Shown here: positions 16,309 through 25,240 of the stretch, one piece after another
Layout of the letters: every line of letters begins with the position of its first letter
Position numbering within the stretch: the stretch's first letter is position 1
Assembly: GCA_027485835.1 (NCBI GenBank)
Contig: JAIXQG010000002.1
Span: forward strand, 264,232 to 328,231
Direction: 5' to 3'
DNA length: 64,000 nt
Source of the DNA: Alphaproteobacteria bacterium
GTDB taxonomy: Bacteria > Pseudomonadota > Alphaproteobacteria > UBA2136 > UBA6156
Notes under the pieces: model-generated
Told to the model about the DNA's origin: nothing
The model's database searches: none
What the model saw: the letters and a program-made list of their open reading frames with translations, nothing else
Translations under genes and position numbers: made by a program

Positions 16309-18798
16309 TTAGGCGTTTTGTTGCTTGGCGGCGGCTTGTTTGAGGTCGTCAATCGTACGCTTCACTTCCTTCATGGTGAAGGTTTCGACAACGTCGCCTT
16401 CCTTGAAGTCTGTGTAGTTGGCGAAGGTCATACCGCATTCGAAGCCGGAAGCGACATCCTTCGAATCATCCTTACCGCGGCGCAGGGAGCCGAGGTCGCC
16501 GGTGTGAATCACCTTACCATCGCGGATGATGCGCAGCTTGGTGCCGCGGCTGATCTTGCCGTCGGTGACCATACAGCCTGCGATCTTGGTGCGTTCGAAG
16601 GTGAAGATCGCGCGGATTTCGGCGTGGCCGGTGACTTCTTCCACTTGGCTTGGGGCCAGCAGGCCGGACATAGCGGCCTTGATGTCATCGATCAGGTTAT
16701 AGATGATGCTGTAGTAGCGGAGCTCGATACCGGCACGGTCGGCAACCTCACGCGCGGTGGCGTCGGCACGGACGTTAAACCCAACCACCAGCGCCTTGGC
16801 GGTAGAGGCGAGGTTGACGTCGTTTTCGGTAATCACGCCCACGCCGGAGGAGATGACCTTAACCTTGACCTGTTGCTGGTCGGCATTGAGTTGCTCCAGT
16901 GCGAAGGAAATCGCTTCGGACGAACCTTGTACGTCGGCCTTGATAATCACGTTGAGGTCTTTCTGACCTTCCGCCGCGATGCGCTCCATCAGGTTTTCCA
17001 GCGTCATCTTGCGGGCGGCTTGGGCACGTTCGCGTTCGTTCTGGTCGCGTTGGGCGGCGGCTTCCTTTGCCACGCGCTCGTTTTCGCAGACGATAAACTG
17101 GTCGCCCGCTTGCGGTACGCCTTGCAGACCGAGAATTTCGACCGGCATGGAGGGCCCGGCTTCCTTGACGTTCTGGCCTTTGTCGTTCACCAAGCCACGC
17201 ACGCGGCCCCAGTATTGGCCGGCGACGAGGATATCGCCCACGCGCAGAGTACCACGGCTGACCACCACGGTGGCGACCGGACCACGGCCCTTATCGAGGC
17301 GGGCTTCTACCACCGAGCCATCGGCACGGCGGGCGGGGTTGGCCTTGAGGTCGAGCACGTCGGCTTGCAGCAGCACGATTTCTTCCAGTTGGTCGAGACC
17401 CATGCCGGTGAGACCGGAGACCGGTACGCAGGGCACGTTACCGCCGAATTCTTCCAGAACTACATCCTGCCCCAGCAGTTCGTTCTTCACTTTCTGCGGG
17501 TTGACGTTGGGTTTGTCCATTTTGTTGAGGGCGACCACGATGGGCACACCGGCGGCGCGGGCGTGCTGAATGGCTTCAATAGTTTGCGGCATGATACCGT
17601 CATCGGCGGCTACGACCAGAATCACCACGTCGGTGACTTTCGCACCACGGGCACGCATGGCGGTAAACGCGGCGTGGCCGGGGGTATCGAGGAAGGTGAT
17701 GAGACGGCCAGACGGAGCCTTCACTTGGTAGGCACCGATGTGCTGGGTAATACCGCCAGCTTCGCCCTTGACCACGTTGGCCTTACGCAGGGTATCCAGC
17801 AGGGTGGTTTTACCGTGGTCGACGTGGCCCATGATGGTGACGATCGGGGCGCGGGTAATCAGTTGTTCGTCGGTATCGGCCCCTTCCAGCAGGGTTTCTT
17901 CCAAGCTGGTGGTTTGGGCCAGAATGGCGCTGTGGCCAAATTCAGTAACAATCACTTCGGCAGTGGCTTGGTCGATAGTCTGGTTGGCGGTGACGAACTC
18001 ACCCATGCTCATCAGCTTTTTCACCACGTCGGAGGCTTTTTCCGACATACGGGCAGCCAGTTCGGCCACGGTGATGAATTCCGGAATGGTCACTTCGCGG
18101 AAGACCTTTTCGGCCGGGCCTTGTTGTTCAAACTCGGCGGTATCGGACTGACCACGACGGCCGCGACGGCCGCCACGACGGCCTGCGGAGGAAGCACGTT
18201 GGCGATCGGCCAGATCTTCGAGGTACGCGTTACGGCCGCGCTTGCTGGTGAGGTCGCGACCTTCCGGCTTGCCACCGGTGGAGGCGGCGCGCTTGCGGGC
18301 ATCTTCAGCCGAGACCTTGGTGTTGGTGAAGGCTTTGCTGTCGACGGTACGACCGGCGGTGGTGCTGGCAAGGGTACCGCTTTGTACGCCACCGGCGCCG
18401 CTACCGGCGCGGGTGGCGGCGCGTTCCTTCGCGGCCTGTGCGGCGGCTTCTTGCGCGGCCTTGCGGGCTTCGTCTTCGGCGGCAGCGCGCTGGCTGGCGT
18501 CCTTGACGCGCTGCATTTGCAGTTCGCTGACTTTACGCAGGTTTTCCTGCATATCGTCCTTCTTGCTGTCGTTTTCCTGAGCCGCTTGCAGAGCGGCCAG
18601 GCGGCGCTGCATTTCTTCCGACGTGGCGGTCGTTGCCGAAGGCACGTTGTTGTTAAAGCTCGACGGCGCATCAAAGCGACGACGGCGCACCTCCACCGAC
18701 ACCTGCCCACCACCGCGCGGTGCGCTGGGGGCGGCGCCCACGCTCAGCGTCCCACCGATGGAGAGGGTCTTTTTGGGGGTGTTTGTGGTATCAGCCAT
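16309..18798 (-). CDS. infB: Translation initiation factor IF-2
   Basis: GTPase that places initiator tRNA on the ribosome. 829 residues: N-terminal extension with basic, alanine/glutamate-rich coiled-coil (60-130) and an RGGRRGRRG patch near 207; GTPase core with G1 GHVDHGKT (324-331), DTPGH (371-375) and NKMDKP (425-430); C-terminal domains II-IV. Length normal for Alphaproteobacteria. A long open frame on the opposite strand is an artefact of the coding pattern. ylxR lies 80 bp upstream. Confidence 0.98.
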   Translation of the reverse strand: MADTTNTPKKTLSIGGTLSVGAAPSAPRGGGQVSVEVRRRRFDAPSSFNNNVPSATTATSEEMQRRLAALQAAQENDSKKDDMQENLRKVSELQMQRVKDASQRAAAEDEARKAAQEAAAQAAKERAATRAGSGAGGVQSGTLASTTAGRTVDSKAFTNTKVSAEDARKRAASTGGKPEGRDLTSKRGRNAYLEDLADRQRASSAGRRGGRRGRRGQSDTAEFEQQGPAEKVFREVTIPEFITVAELAARMSEKASDVVKKLMSMGEFVTANQTIDQATAEVIVTEFGHSAILAQTTSLEETLLEGADTDEQLITRAPIVTIMGHVDHGKTTLLDTLRKANVVKGEAGGITQHIGAYQVKAPSGRLITFLDTPGHAAFTAMRARGAKVTDVVILVVAADDGIMPQTIEAIQHARAAGVPIVVALNKMDKPNVNPQKVKNELLGQDVVLEEFGGNVPCVPVSGLTGMGLDQLEEIVLLQADVLDLKANPARRADGSVVEARLDKGRGPVATVVVSRGTLRVGDILVAGQYWGRVRGLVNDKGQNVKEAGPSMPVEILGLQGVPQAGDQFIVCENERVAKEAAAQRDQNERERAQAARKMTLENLMERIAAEGQKDLNVIIKADVQGSSEAISFALEQLNADQQQVKVKVISSGVGVITENDVNLASTAKALVVGFNVRADATAREVADRAGIELRYYSIIYNLIDDIKAAMSGLLAPSQVEEVTGHAEIRAIFTFERTKIAGCMVTDGKISRGTKLRIIRDGKVIHTGDLGSLRRGKDDSKDVASGFECGMTFANYTDFKEGDVVETFTMKEVKRTIDDLKQAAAKQQNA

Positions 18799-18878
18799 CT
18801 GTCAACTTCCTTAAATTCTGCCGCTTTTAGCGCCAAATGCGGGCAAATGTCAAGGGTTGTAGGGCGCTTGATTGCAGT

Positions 18879-19154
18879 CTAACGGTTTTGGAGGAAAGGC
18901 AAAATGTCCTCCCACGCAGGTGGGGGGCGGTTTGTTTTGATACGATTGGCAAACGCCTTGCGCTTAACGGCAGCGGCCAAGGCTTCTGGCGTGGGTAGCA
19001 CATACACGCCACGGCCGGGGGCACGGGTGGTACCAAGCATGACCTCGGGTGTAGGAACCCCCGCCACATTCACAAAGCGCAGCAGGGCACTTTGTGGGTG
19101 CTTTTGGCCCGTGGCAGCGCAGGTACGGAGGGGGGTGAAATGTCGCTCGGTCAT
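18879..19154 (-). CDS. ylxR: YlxR (DUF448) RNA-binding protein
   Basis: Small basic protein commonly encoded between nusA and infB; linked to RNA binding/RNase P modulation in other bacteria. The 91 residues have the family core PLRTCAATGQKHPQSALLRFV, with RAPGRGVYVLPT and a basic C-terminus. The normal order nusA-ylxR-infB is broken here by three plus-strand genes between ylxR and nusA. Confidence 0.93.
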   Translation of the reverse strand: MTERHFTPLRTCAATGQKHPQSALLRFVNVAGVPTPEVMLGTTRAPGRGVYVLPTPEALAAAVKRKAFANRIKTNRPPPAWEDILPFLQNR

Positions 19155-19240
19155 ATCCCCTTCTCGCCTTTTTGCTTGGGTTTGGCAAGGGGATGGTGTA
19201 TACGTTGATACATAAACACCGAATTCTTTATGGAGGCTTT

Positions 19241-19480
19241 ATGCCGGAGACTTCATACATATCCCTACTAGGGGATGAGATTGCGAAAGCTCGTGCAAGG
19301 CATGGACTTTCCTCTGAACCAGGCCCCCGCCCGACAGGGCGTGGCCGCCCCAGAAAAGCCGAACAGCCGCAGCCGTGGTGGAAACAGCCCAAAAAGCTTA
19401 TTCCCTATGCTTTGGTCGTTCTTGCTTTTTACCTGATGGTTTGCGGAATCATAGCAAACGTTCAGTGGATTTTTGCATAA
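19241..19480 (+). CDS. Small membrane protein (79 residues)
   Basis: Start at 19241 has a GGAGG 8 bp upstream; an extension from 19172 would lack one. N-terminus MPETSYISLLGDEIAKARAR is polar; a basic proline-rich stretch (RPTGRGRPRKAEQPQPWWKQ) leads to one hydrophobic helix (ALVVLAFYLMVCGIIANVQ). Probably a tail-anchored membrane protein. No family recognised. First of three plus-strand genes between ylxR and nusA. Confidence 0.65.
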   Translation: MPETSYISLLGDEIAKARARHGLSSEPGPRPTGRGRPRKAEQPQPWWKQPKKLIPYALVVLAFYLMVCGIIANVQWIFA

Positions 19481-19503
19481 ACTCGTTCAGAAAAGGACCT
19501 GAT

Positions 19504-19671
19504 ATGGCTGACACATTGGATAAGATCCCGTCCTCTGCACGTCCTTGCGAGGATGTTTCTGAATTGGCGAAACGCCCCCCCAAGGTGATTCGCCCCGGCA
19601 AAGCGGAAAGTTCCGTTCCTCCGTGGGTGACCCATGGAGAATGGGTTGGAGACACCCGCCTGAATGGCTGA
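19504..19671 (+). CDS. Small soluble protein (55 residues)
   Basis: AAAAGGACCTGAT before the ATG gives good spacing (AAGGA). MADTLDKIPSSARPCEDVSE then LAKRPPKVIRPGKAES. Short, charged, no membrane segment. The gene starts 23 bp after the stop of the preceding small gene and is followed by a terminator. Function unknown. Confidence 0.5.
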   Translation: MADTLDKIPSSARPCEDVSELAKRPPKVIRPGKAESSVPPWVTHGEWVGDTRLNG

Positions 19672-19695
19672 AACCACCTTTGGTGACACTTGAGA

Positions 19696-19717
19696 GGCCC
19701 CGCTCGCGGGGTCTTTT
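19696..19717 (+). terminator. Rho-independent terminator
   Basis: GGCCCCG/CGGGGTC-type stem with T4 run, 25 bp after the 55-residue gene. Confidence 0.7.
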
Positions 19718-19741
19718 ATTTCTCTGCAAAAGGACATTTTC

Positions 19742-20002
19742 ATGGCAACACAACGTAAACGACGTAATCTGGTGAATAGACGGCGCAAAACGGAACGTGA
19801 CAATAAAGGCCGAAATGCTAACTGGTGGCGCGATCATCCCGTAGATTACACGTACGGCATGCCGCGGCACATGACTGTACTGGAACGCCTGAGTGCATGG
19901 TTGGAACGAACCCTCATCAAATACATGCTGATTACCGTGCTTTTGATCATCAGTGCCATCGTGTTTTTCTCGGGCTACTTCGTGGGGTTTCCGTCGCACT
20001 GA
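19742..20002 (+). CDS. Small basic membrane protein (86 residues)
   Basis: AAAGGACA precedes the ATG at 19742. Highly basic N-terminus (MATQRKRRNLVNRRRKTERD) and one transmembrane helix near the C-terminus (TLIKYMLITVLLIISAIVFF). Topology probably N-in. No family recognised. Third gene of the insert between ylxR and nusA; ends at a bidirectional terminator shared with nusA. Confidence 0.62.
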   Translation: MATQRKRRNLVNRRRKTERDNKGRNANWWRDHPVDYTYGMPRHMTVLERLSAWLERTLIKYMLITVLLIISAIVFFSGYFVGFPSH

Positions 20003-20025
20003 CCGCGTTCCATTTCTGACTGGAT

Positions 20026-20060
20026 AAAAAAGCCCGCCGGTATTTCCGGCGGGCTTTTTT
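20026..20060. terminator. Bidirectional terminator
   Basis: AAAAAGCCCGCCGG/CCGGCGGGCTTTTT, long stem with 5-nt loop. Serves nusA on the minus strand and the 86-residue gene on the plus strand. Confidence 0.95.
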
Positions 20061-20073
20061 TGTGGCGTGAGCC

Positions 20074-21735
20074 TTAGGCTTGGGCGGTGTCGGAGGACTT
20101 GGCTTCGGCCGGTGCGGCTTCCACGTCGTCTTCCTCTTCGTCCTCTTCGGCAAACCAGTGCTGGCGGGCGGCCATGATGAGCTTTTGTGCTTGCTTATCG
20201 TTCAGCAGGCCGGCGGGCAGCATTTCCTGCAGCTCGTCGGTAGCGAGGTCACCCAGATCGTCGAGGGTTTTGATACCCTGTTCGCCCAGTGCGATGATGA
20301 GGTCGGCGGTCATGCCCGGCATGGCCTTCAGCTCTTCGCTCACACCCAGTTTGGAGAGGCGTTCAGCGGCGGCGGTGATGGCGGCTTTAGCGCGGTTTTG
20401 CAGCTCTTGCGCAATACCGAGGTCGAGGCCTTCGATGGTGGCGATTTCTTCGGCGCCGACCTTCATCAAGTCATCCACGCTGCGGAAGCCTTCGGCGATC
20501 AGCAGACGTGCCAACACGTCATCGACGTCGAGGTTCTGCATCAGGTTGGAGCTCAGCACGTTGTACTCGTTGGTACGGCGCTCGGACTCTTCGGCGTCGG
20601 TCATAACATCAATATCCCAGCCGGTGAGGATGCTGGCGAGGCGTACGTTTTGACCACGGCGGCCGATGGCGAGGGAGAGGTTGTCTTGCGGTACGACGAC
20701 TTCGATACGGTTGTCGTCTTCATCCAGCACCACCTTGCTGACTTGGGCCGGTTGCATAGCGCGGACGAGAAATTCAGCAGCGTTGGGGCTCCATTCGATG
20801 ATGTCGACACGTTCGCCTTGCAGTTCGGTCGTCACGGCCTGTACGCGCACGCCACGGATACCGACGCAGGCACCGACGGGGTCGAGGTTACGGTCGTAGC
20901 TCTTCACCGCGATTTTGGCGCGGAAGCCGGGGTCGCGGGCGGCGCCCATCACTTCGATGGTCCCGTTTTGGATTTCTGGCACCTGCTCCTTGAACAGCTC
21001 CACCAGATATTGCGGGTGGGTGCGGCTGACAAAGATTTGCGGGCCGCGGGCTTGCGGGTTGACCTTGTAGATGTAGGCACGGATTCGGTCGCCCTGCTTG
21101 AAGGTTTCGCGCTGGATGGTTTCATCCTTCGGCAGCCACGCTTCGGCACGGCCAAGGTCGATAAGGGCGCCGTTGAAGTCGGCACGCTTGATGATACCGG
21201 AAATGATGGTACCGACGGCGTCTTTATAGACTTCCAGCTCCTTGGCGCGCTCGACGTCCTTCACCTTTTGGAAGATGACCTGCTTGGCGGCTTGGGCGGC
21301 GACGCGGCCGTCGAAGTATTTGGACGGCAGGTCTTCCATCAGGAATTCGCCGATCTGGATGTTCGGGTTTACCTTTTGGGCTTCGGCCAGCAGAATTTGG
21401 CTCGGGTTGCTCTTCAGCGGGTAGCCACGCTTGTCGCAGGCGGGGCGCATTTCCGGCTCGCGGCCTTCGCGTACAGCAGCGCGGGCTTCTTCCGGAGACA
21501 GCACTTCCATCACCATCTTCACCACTTGGGTGAGACGCTTGATGTGAACGTCGCCGCTCACGCGGTCGATGTGGGCTTGGACGGTCAGTTCCAGCGGTTG
21601 CAGGTTCAATTCCGCAGCCAGCTTTTTGCGGGCGGCCATTTGGATGGCTTGTTCCATCACTTCGAGCACCTGCTCTTTTTCGATATCCTTTTCGCGGGCT
21701 ACCATTTCCGCAATCTGTAAGTATTCCAGTGCCAT
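20074..21735 (-). CDS. nusA: Transcription termination/antitermination factor NusA
   Basis: RNA-polymerase- and RNA-binding factor. 553 residues: N-terminal RNAP-binding domain with MALEYLQIAEMVAREKDIEK, S1 domain (around 140-200), two KH domains including the GxxG loop in SLAIGRRGQNVRLAS, C-terminal helix-hairpin-helix repeats (LLIAEGFRSVDDLMKVGAEE, MPGMTADLIIALGEQGI) and an acidic tail (EEDEEEDDVEAAPAE). rimP lies 41 bp upstream, the standard pair. Confidence 0.98.
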   Translation of the reverse strand: MALEYLQIAEMVAREKDIEKEQVLEVMEQAIQMAARKKLAAELNLQPLELTVQAHIDRVSGDVHIKRLTQVVKMVMEVLSPEEARAAVREGREPEMRPACDKRGYPLKSNPSQILLAEAQKVNPNIQIGEFLMEDLPSKYFDGRVAAQAAKQVIFQKVKDVERAKELEVYKDAVGTIISGIIKRADFNGALIDLGRAEAWLPKDETIQRETFKQGDRIRAYIYKVNPQARGPQIFVSRTHPQYLVELFKEQVPEIQNGTIEVMGAARDPGFRAKIAVKSYDRNLDPVGACVGIRGVRVQAVTTELQGERVDIIEWSPNAAEFLVRAMQPAQVSKVVLDEDDNRIEVVVPQDNLSLAIGRRGQNVRLASILTGWDIDVMTDAEESERRTNEYNVLSSNLMQNLDVDDVLARLLIAEGFRSVDDLMKVGAEEIATIEGLDLGIAQELQNRAKAAITAAAERLSKLGVSEELKAMPGMTADLIIALGEQGIKTLDDLGDLATDELQEMLPAGLLNDKQAQKLIMAARQHWFAEEDEEEDDVEAAPAEAKSSDTAQA

Positions 21736-21776
21736 GTGAGGCTCTCCTTTTGGTTGAATCTAATTAACTTGAGACA

Positions 21777-22349
21777 TTATTCGGTGTCAGAATCGGTGTT
21801 CTTCAGCGCTGCCGCCTTAGCGGTGGCCGCTTTCATCAGCTCGCGTAGTTCTTCGGCGCTCGGCGTCAGGTGGGCGTGATGAATCTGGTCGTGGCGGACA
21901 GTGATCGAACCGGTGCCGTCTTTCAGCACCAGCGTCACCTCGTCGTCGGTCGGCTCGGTAATGATACCGACGGCGCTCCCCAGCACGCCCTTGCCATTCG
22001 GTGCGGGCATGGGGCGGTGCAGGGTGATTTTGGCCTGCTTGCCGTTGAAGCGGATGTAGTCGGCAGGCTTGGTGAGCGGGCGTTCGAGACCGGCGGAGCC
22101 AACTTCGAGGGTATACGGGCTCTTGATGATGTCGGAGACGTCCATTTGCGCAGACAGCGTGCGCGAAGCCTGCGTGCAGAGCTCAAGCGTCGGGCTGGTG
22201 CCGTCCGGCATTTCGGCCATCACGTCGAGCGTTAATTTACCGCGGCCACTGGCGGTACCGCCCGACAAACGGGCATGCACCAGCACAAGGCCATGCGCGG
22301 CTAACGCAGCACCGGCGAGTTGGTTAATCTGTTCGGCGAGTGTCGCCAT
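21777..22349 (-). CDS. rimP: Ribosome maturation factor RimP
   Basis: Needed for 30S maturation. ATG at 22349 is used because AGGGGGG lies 8-10 bp upstream; a start at 22391 adds MLPKFRNARGDTTD with no good site. 190 residues contain EVGSAGLERPLTKPADYIRF, the family hallmark in the middle (SPGLdRPL type), and the C-terminal SH3-like domain with VTLVLKDGTGSITVRHDQI. First gene of rimP-nusA; a possible leader terminator lies 41 bp upstream. Confidence 0.94.
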   Translation of the reverse strand: MATLAEQINQLAGAALAAHGLVLVHARLSGGTASGRGKLTLDVMAEMPDGTSPTLELCTQASRTLSAQMDVSDIIKSPYTLEVGSAGLERPLTKPADYIRFNGKQAKITLHRPMPAPNGKGVLGSAVGIITEPTDDEVTLVLKDGTGSITVRHDQIHHAHLTPSAEELRELMKAATAKAAALKNTDSDTE

Positions 22350-22389
22350 ATCTGTGGTATCCCCCCTTGCGTTCCGGAACTTCGGCAAC

Positions 22390-22412
22390 AAAAAAAGCGG
22401 CCAGCGGCCACT
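22390..22412 (-). terminator. Hairpin plus T-tract upstream of rimP
   Basis: On the minus strand AGTGGCC, loop GCT, GGCCGCT followed by six to seven Ts: a 7-bp stem with one G-U pair. It lies 41 bp before rimP, and so could be a leader attenuator of rimP-nusA; alternatively it is the terminator of trmB 280 bp upstream. Confidence 0.55.
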
Positions 22413-22501
22413 TCGGATTGCTATTCATCAGCTCCAGAGTGTTTAGGCAACGGCTTTCTCCTTACGGTTTGGCGGCTGCTGTTGGTCGCAATGTGGACGA
22501 A

Positions 22502-22516
22502 GACAGGTGACCTGTC
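22502..22516. promoter_or_regulatory. 15-bp odd palindrome in the rimP-trmB gap
   Basis: GACAGGT G ACCTGTC: perfect inverted repeat around one base. Could be an operator or part of a transcript hairpin. Confidence 0.25.
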
Positions 22517-22522
22517 AAGCAT

Positions 22523-22694
22523 AACCCCATCTTTTAAATATCCAGTCTATTCCGTACCCTAACGGACAAAATATAAAAGCAAACGCAGATATTTGTCGTC
22601 AGTTACATAGACCCACTATGCGCCATCCTCCAAATATCCGCGTTTATCTTTTCTCTTTTGTCGGACTTAAACTGGATATTTAAAAGATGGGGTT
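22523..22694. mobile_element. 172-bp foldback element (MITE-like)
   Basis: The outermost 24 bp at 22523-22546 are a perfect inverted copy of 22671-22694. Inside, 22563-22595 is imperfectly complementary to 22631-22664, and the centre has CATAG/CTATG around ACCCA (22606-22620). The whole element would fold into one long hairpin. It contains no gene and ends exactly next to the trmB stop codon (22695). MITEs have this architecture, but no target-site duplication is obvious. It could instead be a large transcript-end structure. No second copy is seen in the window. Confidence 0.6.
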
Positions 22695-23438
22695 TTAAGA
22701 CGTTTTTATCGCTTTGATAAACCACGGATTCCGCCCCGCAATCTGCGCTTTTTCCTGATATTTAGTCGTTTGCCACCAAACTGGCGCTTGCATGAGCAGT
22801 TGCGGACCAAGGGCTGCTTCGCCACCCGGCGCACCATCTTCGGCAAGGCGTGCGGAGGGCTTGCAGTCGGCCGCTTTACGTACCGTTTGCTCCAGTTGCA
22901 GGCCCTTGATGGGATAGAGCGTGGCAATGGTATGATAGGCATACGAGGGCCAGTCGGAGACCACCCAGAGCTCGCCGTTTTTCTGCAAATGCTGTTTGAT
23001 GCTTTCTATAAGCTCCGGCTGGACGATGCGGCGTTTATGATGCGACGACTTTGGCCATGGGTCCGGGAAGAGTATTAGCACACGGGCAAGGGATTCCGGT
23101 TGCAGCAGGCCGGAGGTGAACAGTGTGCGTGCGTCTTCTGGGTAGACGCGCACATTCGGCAGCGGATTTTTTTGTAAGGCTTTGAGCAAGGTTTGCAGGC
23201 CGTTGAGATAAATTTCCGAGCCGATGAAATTCATGGCGGGATTGGCCTTGGCACGCTCGTACAGCGCCATGCCGTTGCCCATGCCGAGCTCCACTTCCAG
23301 CGGTTTGCCCTCTGCCACAAAGGTGGCGTCCGGCGCCCACGTCTTCAACAGGTCTTTCAGTTGAGCCTGCTCTTGCTCGCTCATGCGTGTGGCAAGGCGG
23401 CCGGTAGTAATGATGGGGCGCGGATGGGTGACAGTCAT
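22695..23438 (-). CDS. trmB: tRNA (guanine-N7-)-methyltransferase TrmB
   Basis: Methylates G46 of tRNA. 247 residues with the SAM motif LEVELGMGNGMALYERAKAN, the FIGSEIYLNGL segment, the signature LFPDPWPKSSHHKRRIVQP and the C-terminal TTKYQEKA. Slightly extended C-terminus (AGRNPWFIKAIKTS) is normal in this family. Start supported by the ATG context GTCATG at 23438. metK lies upstream on the same strand, an alphaproteobacterial pairing, with a small exported protein gene between. Confidence 0.95.
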   Translation of the reverse strand: MTVTHPRPIITTGRLATRMSEQEQAQLKDLLKTWAPDATFVAEGKPLEVELGMGNGMALYERAKANPAMNFIGSEIYLNGLQTLLKALQKNPLPNVRVYPEDARTLFTSGLLQPESLARVLILFPDPWPKSSHHKRRIVQPELIESIKQHLQKNGELWVVSDWPSYAYHTIATLYPIKGLQLEQTVRKAADCKPSARLAEDGAPGGEAALGPQLLMQAPVWWQTTKYQEKAQIAGRNPWFIKAIKTS

Positions 23439-23477
23439 GGCGCCTAGGTAGGCGATTTGAACAAGAATGGCAAGCGC

Positions 23478-23924
23478 TTAAAGGCCTTGCGTGCCGGAGA
23501 CGAGGGTTGCCGAGACGGTTTCAGCTTCTGCGCCAGCGGGTGCTTCCGGCTGTGCTGCGGAGCTTATGCGGCCGCAAACCTTGGCCATGGTGGGGTGACG
23601 TTCGAAGTAAGAGCTGCTGTAGTCGTCGCAGGTTAGTCGCGGTTCGGCGGCCATACGGAAACCACCGCCATAACGCGGGGCTGGCACATAGGCCGGCGCC
23701 GGTTGAGCAATGTTGGTGACGGGCTGAGTTTCGGTTGCCGCTTGCGCGTTGCAGGCTTCCAGCTGTTGTTCCAGCTCGGCGACACGGGCGACAAGCGCTG
23801 AGACATCGGCCACCGGAGCAGGTGCGGAAGGCGAGACGGTCGTCTGGGCGGTGGCGGCGCTGGCGAGAACCAGAGCAACCAGCACCAGAATGGGGGTACG
23901 TTTCATAAGGAGTATCTTAATCAT
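23478..23924 (-). CDS. Exported protein of unknown function
   Basis: 148 residues; the N-terminus MIKILLMKRTPILVLVALVL then ASAATAQ is a signal peptide (cut after AQ expected). It continues with an alanine/proline-rich linker and coiled segment ALVARVAELEQQLEACNAQA. The C-terminal part (RLTCDDYSSSYFERHPTMAK) has two Cys. Likely periplasmic. Met7 at 23906 is an alternative start. Inserted between metK and trmB. I do not recognise the family. Confidence 0.6.
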   Translation of the reverse strand: MIKILLMKRTPILVLVALVLASAATAQTTVSPSAPAPVADVSALVARVAELEQQLEACNAQAATETQPVTNIAQPAPAYVPAPRYGGGFRMAAEPRLTCDDYSSSYFERHPTMAKVCGRISSAAQPEAPAGAEAETVSATLVSGTQGL

Positions 23925-23966
23925 ACTTTATCCACTTTGAAAACATCCCACTACCTACCTGAAAGC

Positions 23967-25163
23967 TTAGCGTATGTTTGCTTTAAGCGTGTCGGCCAGC
24001 GTGGTTGCTTCCCACGGGAAGGTACCCTCTCCAGCCGAGCCCGCGGCACGGCCAAAGTGTCCGCCGCTGGCGGTGGGCAGATAGATAGGCGCATTAAGGC
24101 CCAAATGCATGCGAATACCGCGGGGCGTGAGGCTCATCGAGCGGCGCACAGCGTGTTCCAGTTGCTGTGAGGAATATTCCGACGTGCCAAACGTTTCGAC
24201 GAAAATCGAGAGAGGTTCGGCGATGCCGATGGCGTAGCCGAGCTGGATTTCGCACTTACGGGCCAAGCCTGCGGCGACGATGTTTTTGGCGACGTAACGG
24301 GCGGCGTAGGCGGCTGAACGGTCGACCTTGGTGGGGTCCTTCCCTGAAAACGCACCGCCGCCGTGGCGTGCGTAACCGCCGTAACTATCCACAATAATCT
24401 TGCGGCCGGTCAGACCGGTATCGCCTGCGGGACCGCCGAGGTTAAAGCTGCCGGTGGGGTTGACCAGAATGCGGGTGTCTTTATCCATCCAGCCTTCCGG
24501 CAAGACCTTTTGCCACGCCTTGATGATAAGGGCTTTCAGATCATCCTGTTTGGCATCTGCCGTATGCTGATGACTGATGAGAAGTGTGTGGGCACGCGTC
24601 GGGCGGCCATCGAAATATTCCACCGTAATCTGGGATTTAGCGTCGGGCAGCAGCAACGCGCCTTCGCCTTTTTTAGCAGCACGGCGCACGGCTTCCAGCT
24701 CGCGCAGCACAGCATGGGCGTAGTGAATGGGAGCGGGCATCAGTTCCGGCGTTTCATCGCAGGCAAAGCCGAACATCAGTCCTTGGTCGCCGGCGCCTTC
24801 CGAGGCACGGTCGCCGGCATCTACACCCTGCGCGATTTCCGGCGATTGCTCGTGCATCTTATTCAGGATTTTGACGGTAGCGGCGTCGAAGCCTTCGTTT
24901 ACGCCGTGTGCGTAGCCAATGTTCTCAATTGTTTTGCGCACCAAAGGTTCGATATCGACCTTGGCATGGGTGCGGAATTCGCCGCCCAAACAGGCGAAGT
25001 CGGTGGTGACCAGAATTTCCGACGCGACGCGCGCTTGGGGGTCTTGGGCCAGATAGGCATCCAGAATCGCATCGGAGAGCTGGTCGGCCAGTTTATCGGG
25101 GTGGCCGCAAGAGACGGCCTCGGACGTGAACAGGTGGGAACCTGCGTTTTTATTGTTTTTCAT
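23967..25163 (-). CDS. metK: S-adenosylmethionine synthetase
   Basis: Makes SAM from methionine and ATP. Start at 25163 (MKNNKNAGSHLFTSEAVSCG) is chosen over 25196 because the latter adds an atypical N-terminus. 398 residues with GHPDKLADQLSDAILDAYL, GAGDQGLMFGFACDETPEL and GGGAFSGKDPTKVDRSAAYA. Residue set is complete. Divergent from ybeY, with only 77 bp between starts; no SAM riboswitch consensus is clear in that gap. Confidence 0.97.
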   Translation of the reverse strand: MKNNKNAGSHLFTSEAVSCGHPDKLADQLSDAILDAYLAQDPQARVASEILVTTDFACLGGEFRTHAKVDIEPLVRKTIENIGYAHGVNEGFDAATVKILNKMHEQSPEIAQGVDAGDRASEGAGDQGLMFGFACDETPELMPAPIHYAHAVLRELEAVRRAAKKGEGALLLPDAKSQITVEYFDGRPTRAHTLLISHQHTADAKQDDLKALIIKAWQKVLPEGWMDKDTRILVNPTGSFNLGGPAGDTGLTGRKIIVDSYGGYARHGGGAFSGKDPTKVDRSAAYAARYVAKNIVAAGLARKCEIQLGYAIGIAEPLSIFVETFGTSEYSSQQLEHAVRRSMSLTPRGIRMHLGLNAPIYLPTASGGHFGRAAGSAGEGTFPWEATTLADTLKANIR

Positions 25164-25240
25164 ATTGAAAGAGACTCTATAGCTGAACTTCAGCACGTTG
25201 CAAGCATTGACGCACAGGCCCTGCTTCTGGCACGGTAGCT

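Noticed and set aside
16207..18882. 891-codon open frame on the plus strand opposite infB
   Set aside because: Antisense to a clearly conserved gene; its composition mirrors infB codon use, with no RBS or recognisable domain.
20080..21720. 546-codon open frame on the plus strand opposite nusA
   Set aside because: Antisense to nusA, with shadow-type composition.
25164..25240. SAM riboswitch upstream of metK
   Set aside because: The 77-bp gap did not match SAM-II or SAM/SAH consensus cores that I know; a covariance-model search would settle it.
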